DNA of 64,000 bases, taken from Trachythela sp. YZ-2020 (lineage: Eukaryota > Cnidaria > Anthozoa > Malacalcyonacea > Clavulariidae). Positions 59,920-64,000 of this stretch are shown in pieces. The translations under genes were made by a program, and so were the position numbers. A model generated the notes under the pieces. The model saw nothing but the letters and a program-made list of their open reading frames with translations. It had not been told where the DNA came from and ran no database searches. Each line of letters starts with the position of its first letter. The stretch's first letter is position 1. Where the stretch lies: assembly GCA_016169945.1 (NCBI GenBank), contig JADLSH010000110.1:1220001-1284000 (forward strand), in the 5' to 3' direction.

Positions 59920-61072
59920 TTTTTGATATTTCTGCCAACAGCCTAAATGACGACGATTGCGATCAGAACAACATCTATATTTTGTTGTCGAAATAATTAA
60001 AGCAGTGGACAAATTCAGAATTGTAATTTTTTGTAAATTTGTGCTGTGTATATTTGTTATATGTTATAATTATTGTTCTATTTTATTATATACTGTTTAG
60101 ACAATCTATTTCGTAAAAATATTAATAATTTATTATATAGATACTGAGATTTCTTCACTGAATTAGCAGTGAAGAAATATCGTTCTGTTTTAAGGTTTAG
60201 CCAATAGGAAACGCGAACGATATTTTTTCACCGTGTGAACCAACATCGCTCCGACTTTAGGGCAGCTTCGAACGACATTTAAAAAGAAAAACTGTATATC
60301 CTCAAGGCAGCTTATAAAATGTCTGGAAATTACTGAAAAAGCAAGGAATAATTACGAAAATAAGGCGAACGCATCGGTATCAGTAACGTACGAGTCATAA
60401 AGAAATACAAACAATGTATGTATGTATGATATAATATTTTGAGTATAATTTGTTTACTTGAAAACTGTGTTTGTGTTTTTAATGATGAATTTGGCAAGTG
60501 AGCGCGCGGGGAGTGGCGGGAAGATAATTCTTCATAATATCATATCGATATACAAATGATTATCATTATGTCACATTGCTTACTAAAAAAATCATAATTT
60601 CTCCTCCCATATACCTACTAACTCTGCACTTTTAGGTCCTTACTTGACCCCTAGGAAGAAAGTTTAGAACTGATAGAGCTATCTAGTAAAAAAGTTGTTT
60701 AAAGTTTAATTAAACAGCCATATGCAAATGCAAACTTTAGTGTAAATCTGTAGGTGGGACGAACTGTCGAGGAAGTGGCTAGAAAGGCAATTAGAATGCA
60801 GGTGTTTGGCTACAATTTTACCACTAATGAACAAAAATCGTTGGTCAATTGTTCATACTGAACTTTAAAACCTAATTATAATGCATATTTAAGAAATCAT
60901 TCTTTACGAGTGACGTCTGCTACACTTTAAATATAATTTACAACATTAAAAATGAAAAAACGATTAATTGACGCGTTTGCTTTTTGATATACATCACTGC
61001 CAACACCCTAGTTCGACTAAAAGGCGATCATTGTAGACTTAACTATAGTCAGGCTTTGCGGATGACTAAAAA

Positions 61073-62059
61073 ATGAACACGACATATACATCAGCAGCAA
61101 GTAATAAGTTTATCAAAACATGTTACGTCCTGGACGACAAGCCGAGGTAATCACGAGATTCCCTACAGGCGAAAGCATCCTTATTCATATCTTGGCTCTG
61201 ATTTTTGTAATTATGTTAACTTTTACAACAATTTTTCTAAACGGCGTTACCGTTATCACAATATGGCGTTCGGAAACACTGAAGCAAAAGACATCCAATT
61301 TCGCCATATTACTACTATCAGTCGTTGATCTGGCAGTCGGAGTATTCATTATGCCTTTGGTGGCTTTTCGTTTGGCGAACGAGGCCGCAGGCGAAACAAA
61401 TTGCGCTATTGCATACTTTGTCAAGAAATGCGGGTTCCTCGTGTTCCACACAAACAACTTTGTCCGTTATGAACTTTGATAGATACATGGGTGTCGTGCA
61501 CACGTTTGTTCACCGACGTTTCGTTACAAACGCAAGAATGTTGGCGTACGTAGTCTCTGTGTGTAGCATACAAACAGTACTTTATGGTTTCAGCATAACT
61601 CACAACGAAATAATACGTCCTATTAATATAACTACGACAATCATCTTCACATTAACCACAGTTTTCATGTATTTGAAGATTTATTTGAAAATTCGCCAGA
61701 GGAGAATTACACCAGTGGAAGAAAGATTTGAAAATGAAAATAACGGTGTTTCACGAAGCGGTGTGTCGAAAAGGCCTCAGAGAAACGTAGCAGGACAGCT
61801 AGATTTTAAAGGAACTCAAAGTGGCTAAAACCTGTTTTCTAATCGTAATTTGTTGCCTTGTTTGTTCGGTTCCAGAACACTTACGTTTGGGCCGTTAAAC
61901 TTGAAGTCGAGTTTCAAAGCATTTGCGATAAAAATTTGGTTCGGTCTTCTCGCCATGTCAAATTCGACCTTAAACTCTGTAATATACTTTTGGATGAACG
62001 ACATGCTACGAAAACAGGGCAAAAATCTAATAAATGAAATTTTGTGTGGTAAACGATAG
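61073..62059 (+). pseudogene. Rhodopsin-like GPCR, array copy 3, frameshifted
   Basis: Aligns base for base with copy 2 but lacks 1 nt near 61138, 5 nt near 61446, 1 nt in an A-run near 61770, 1 nt in a T-run near 61806 and 1 nt near 61876. No residue-changing substitution was noticed. Every lesion is a deletion, four are single bases in short runs, and similar losses continue into the non-coding flank to about 63.6 kb. It may be a young pseudogene, or an intact gene seen through a poor consensus. As written it cannot encode a full receptor. Confidence 0.8.
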
Positions 62060-63660
62060 ATATTTAAGGGAAAAAAGTCTTAAAGCTATTTGAATCCTTA
62101 ATAAAAGTGGAAGATTATTAATCCATTCCTTAAGAAACATATACTGTGATGTTTGATGTTGTAGTATCATGAAACGAAGTGGCTATTCATACTGGAGCTA
62201 TTGTTCTGAGGGTTGCTTGTGCGCAAAAACTTTAGAGTCTCCATAGACATACATTTGGTCGATGCTTAAATCTTTCATATTTGCTCGGTAGAAATACCGT
62301 CGCGGGAAGAACACGCGGACATATATGTAAACAACGCGTGGCGTGATGCTTTCGATTTTTAGGCAAAGTTTCATGGAAACTTTTAGAGAATTGTTTTAGA
62401 GAGTACAAATATACAGTATGTATAAAAGTCGAACCAGTGGTGTAGATGAGGGGAGAGAGGAGGCGTTGGGGAGAGCCCTAGTTATGAATTTAGTTCTACA
62501 GCACTGGGTCAAACAAATTGTTGTATTTAGAGTGAGTGTGTATTTTAATTTGGTGGTTTTAGTTTGGTTTTAGAATGCGCTAAGATTGAGAATTTAGAAT
62601 AGTTAGAAGTGTAATGTATATAGGATAAAATAGATTGAATTGACGATTGCTCAAATAAACGAAAATTAAAAAACGAAATAATATCCCTGTTTAATGAACC
62701 AGCGACGCATATGTCGTGGTGTACGAATGGCATTTGTTCGAAATGTCGAGAGAGTTTTTCCTCTTTTAGGTTGAGCGGCTGTCGGTTACGACAATGTAAC
62801 ATCAATTTACAGATGTTACGTGGTGTTTGTGTTATGTATCACACCTAACGGATCCATGACAAAAATTCACATCACAAAACTTCGACAAAAATCCATCGCC
62901 AAAAACCGCAACGACAATATCCAAGACAAAACCTCAAAATTACTGAAATAGACAAAACACCCACATTTCTGTTTATGAATTTTTCAAAATATATTTATCA
63001 GGACAAACTTTTAACTAAACAGTACTTCTACCTTTTCTTTAGAAATTATATTGTTTTAAAAAGTAAAGAAAAGTATTATCAAAAGCTACTGTTCATGGGA
63101 CTATCAATACATAGGGTATAGTATAGAAATATAATTGCATCAAGTTGAAATGTTCATAAGATAATTTAAAATTAACTATTACCACGACGCGGCTATCAAC
63201 GACACTGTCTTAATTTACAGGCTAGAAATAAGCCACAGCAATTAATATACATTACAAAACCTTCCAAACGTTCAGTTAAAGTGATGCGGAGTTCTGCCCT
63301 ATACAGTCGACATTAATGAACACCTCTCAGGTCGCAATTAACTTTCGTATCACCGACACTGGAAATTTTTCAAAATCCTTACTTTGGAAATAGTATAAGG
63401 ATCCTAGTTGGACCCTATATGCCATTTCCATACTGTGCCTTTGCATATAGTACGGAATAGTACGCATACAATAAACTCAATTAAGGTTATCCGAAGCAAA
63501 ACGAAAAGGTCGAATACGAGCGCGAAAGGCTTGCTTTGGGAATCGCGGAACAAAAATTAATGGTACAAAATTAGATGTCAAACCTTAACTATTATTGAAA
63601 TTGGTTCAGAAACCCCAAGAGATAAAACTGCTGTGTGTCAATTTTTGTATAAATTTACCA
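62060..63660 (+). repeat. GPCR-array flanking sequence, copy 3 (rich in small deletions)
   Basis: Contains diverged counterparts of the segments after copies 1 and 2: the AAAAGTGGAAGATTATT block, the GACAAAA-repeat arm (about 62860-62950) and the TTCCAAACGTTCAG block (63165-63660). Compared with the others it repeatedly lacks one to a few bases, often in runs. Confidence 0.65.
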
Positions 63661-63764
63661 TAAGATCCAGCAAGAACGTTTCGCGCTTCAGGACAACTAT
63701 ATATTAAAGCTGTATAGTATGTATGATGATTTTCGCTATTTTTTCCAGTGCCACGAAAATGCAG

Positions 63765-64000
63765 GTGTTTGGCTACAATTTTACCAATAATGAACAAAAA
63801 TCGTTGGTCAATTGTTTATACTGAACTTTAAAACCTAATTATAATGCATATTTAAGAAATCATTCTTTACGAGTGACGTCTGCTACACTTTAAATATAAT
63901 TTACAACATTAAAAATGAAAAAACGATTAATTGACGCGTTTGCTTTTTGATATACATCACTGCCAACACCCTAGTTCGACTAAAAGGCGATCATTGTAGA
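63765..64000 (+). other. Upstream region of a further GPCR unit, cut by the window end
   Basis: From AATGCAGGTGTTTGGCTAC to the end, the sequence matches the region just before copies 2 and 3 almost perfectly (58040- and 60810-onward), including GGCGATCATTGTAGA. A fourth receptor ATG is expected about 35 bp past the window end. Confidence 0.8.

Noticed and set aside
61325..61828. 167-residue open frame as a separate short receptor
   Set aside because: It is the middle of GPCR copy 3 read between frameshifts and starts in the wrong frame.
48900..64000. N-terminal GTPase exons of BMS1
   Set aside because: I looked on the minus strand for P-loop, FGFEMETFEF-type and HRFWTE-type segments with splice sites and saw none. 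They may be outside the window.

Overview
The window is animal nuclear DNA. It is AT-rich, its coding sequence is cut into short exons by GT..AG introns, and it is full of short non-autonomous transposons, LINE fragments and a tRNA-derived SINE. Single-exon rhodopsin-like GPCRs with an N-S-V-I-Y/F motif in place of NPxxY, plus many palindromic elements with GCCGAAGGCGA-type centres, point to a cnidarian, most likely an anthozoan (sea anemone or coral). That placement is inference.

Layout. (1) 1-6.3 kb, plus strand: two exons of a C2H2 zinc-finger gene joined at an HTG|EKP linker, followed by decayed copies of its last finger. (2) 10.4-48.9 kb, minus strand: one large gene, the ribosome-biogenesis GTPase-like factor BMS1, recovered here as 22 exons whose splice phases all fit and which encode 1,014 consecutive residues to the stop. 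Its N-terminal GTPase exons are not seen. The introns hold nearly all the mobile elements. The 9.5-kb intron at 13.9-23.4 kb also holds a broken LINE, an intact GPCR gene and a GPCR pseudogene, all on the opposite strand. (3) 49-64 kb: a tandem array of related plus-strand GPCR genes. Two are intact (54.2 and 58.3 kb), one is frameshifted (61.1 kb), and the upstream part of another unit runs off the end. A minus-strand LINE, itself split by a second LINE, sits in front of the first copy.

How the parts relate. BMS1 is a housekeeping nucleolar protein. The GPCRs belong to one lineage-specific family found both inside and upstream of BMS1, so local duplication probably spread them. The intact array copies differ mainly by amino-acid-changing substitutions packed around TM3, while the third copy carries short deletions that may be assembly errors.

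The most unusual structural signal is a set of palindrome-headed elements. Their ends (ACAATTA..TAATTGTTTTA) and hairpin centres are conserved, but their hairpin arms are unrelated from copy to copy. Several transposon insertions can be delimited exactly by 8-bp (hAT-like), TA (Tc1/mariner or pogo-like) or TTAA (piggyBac-like) duplications.
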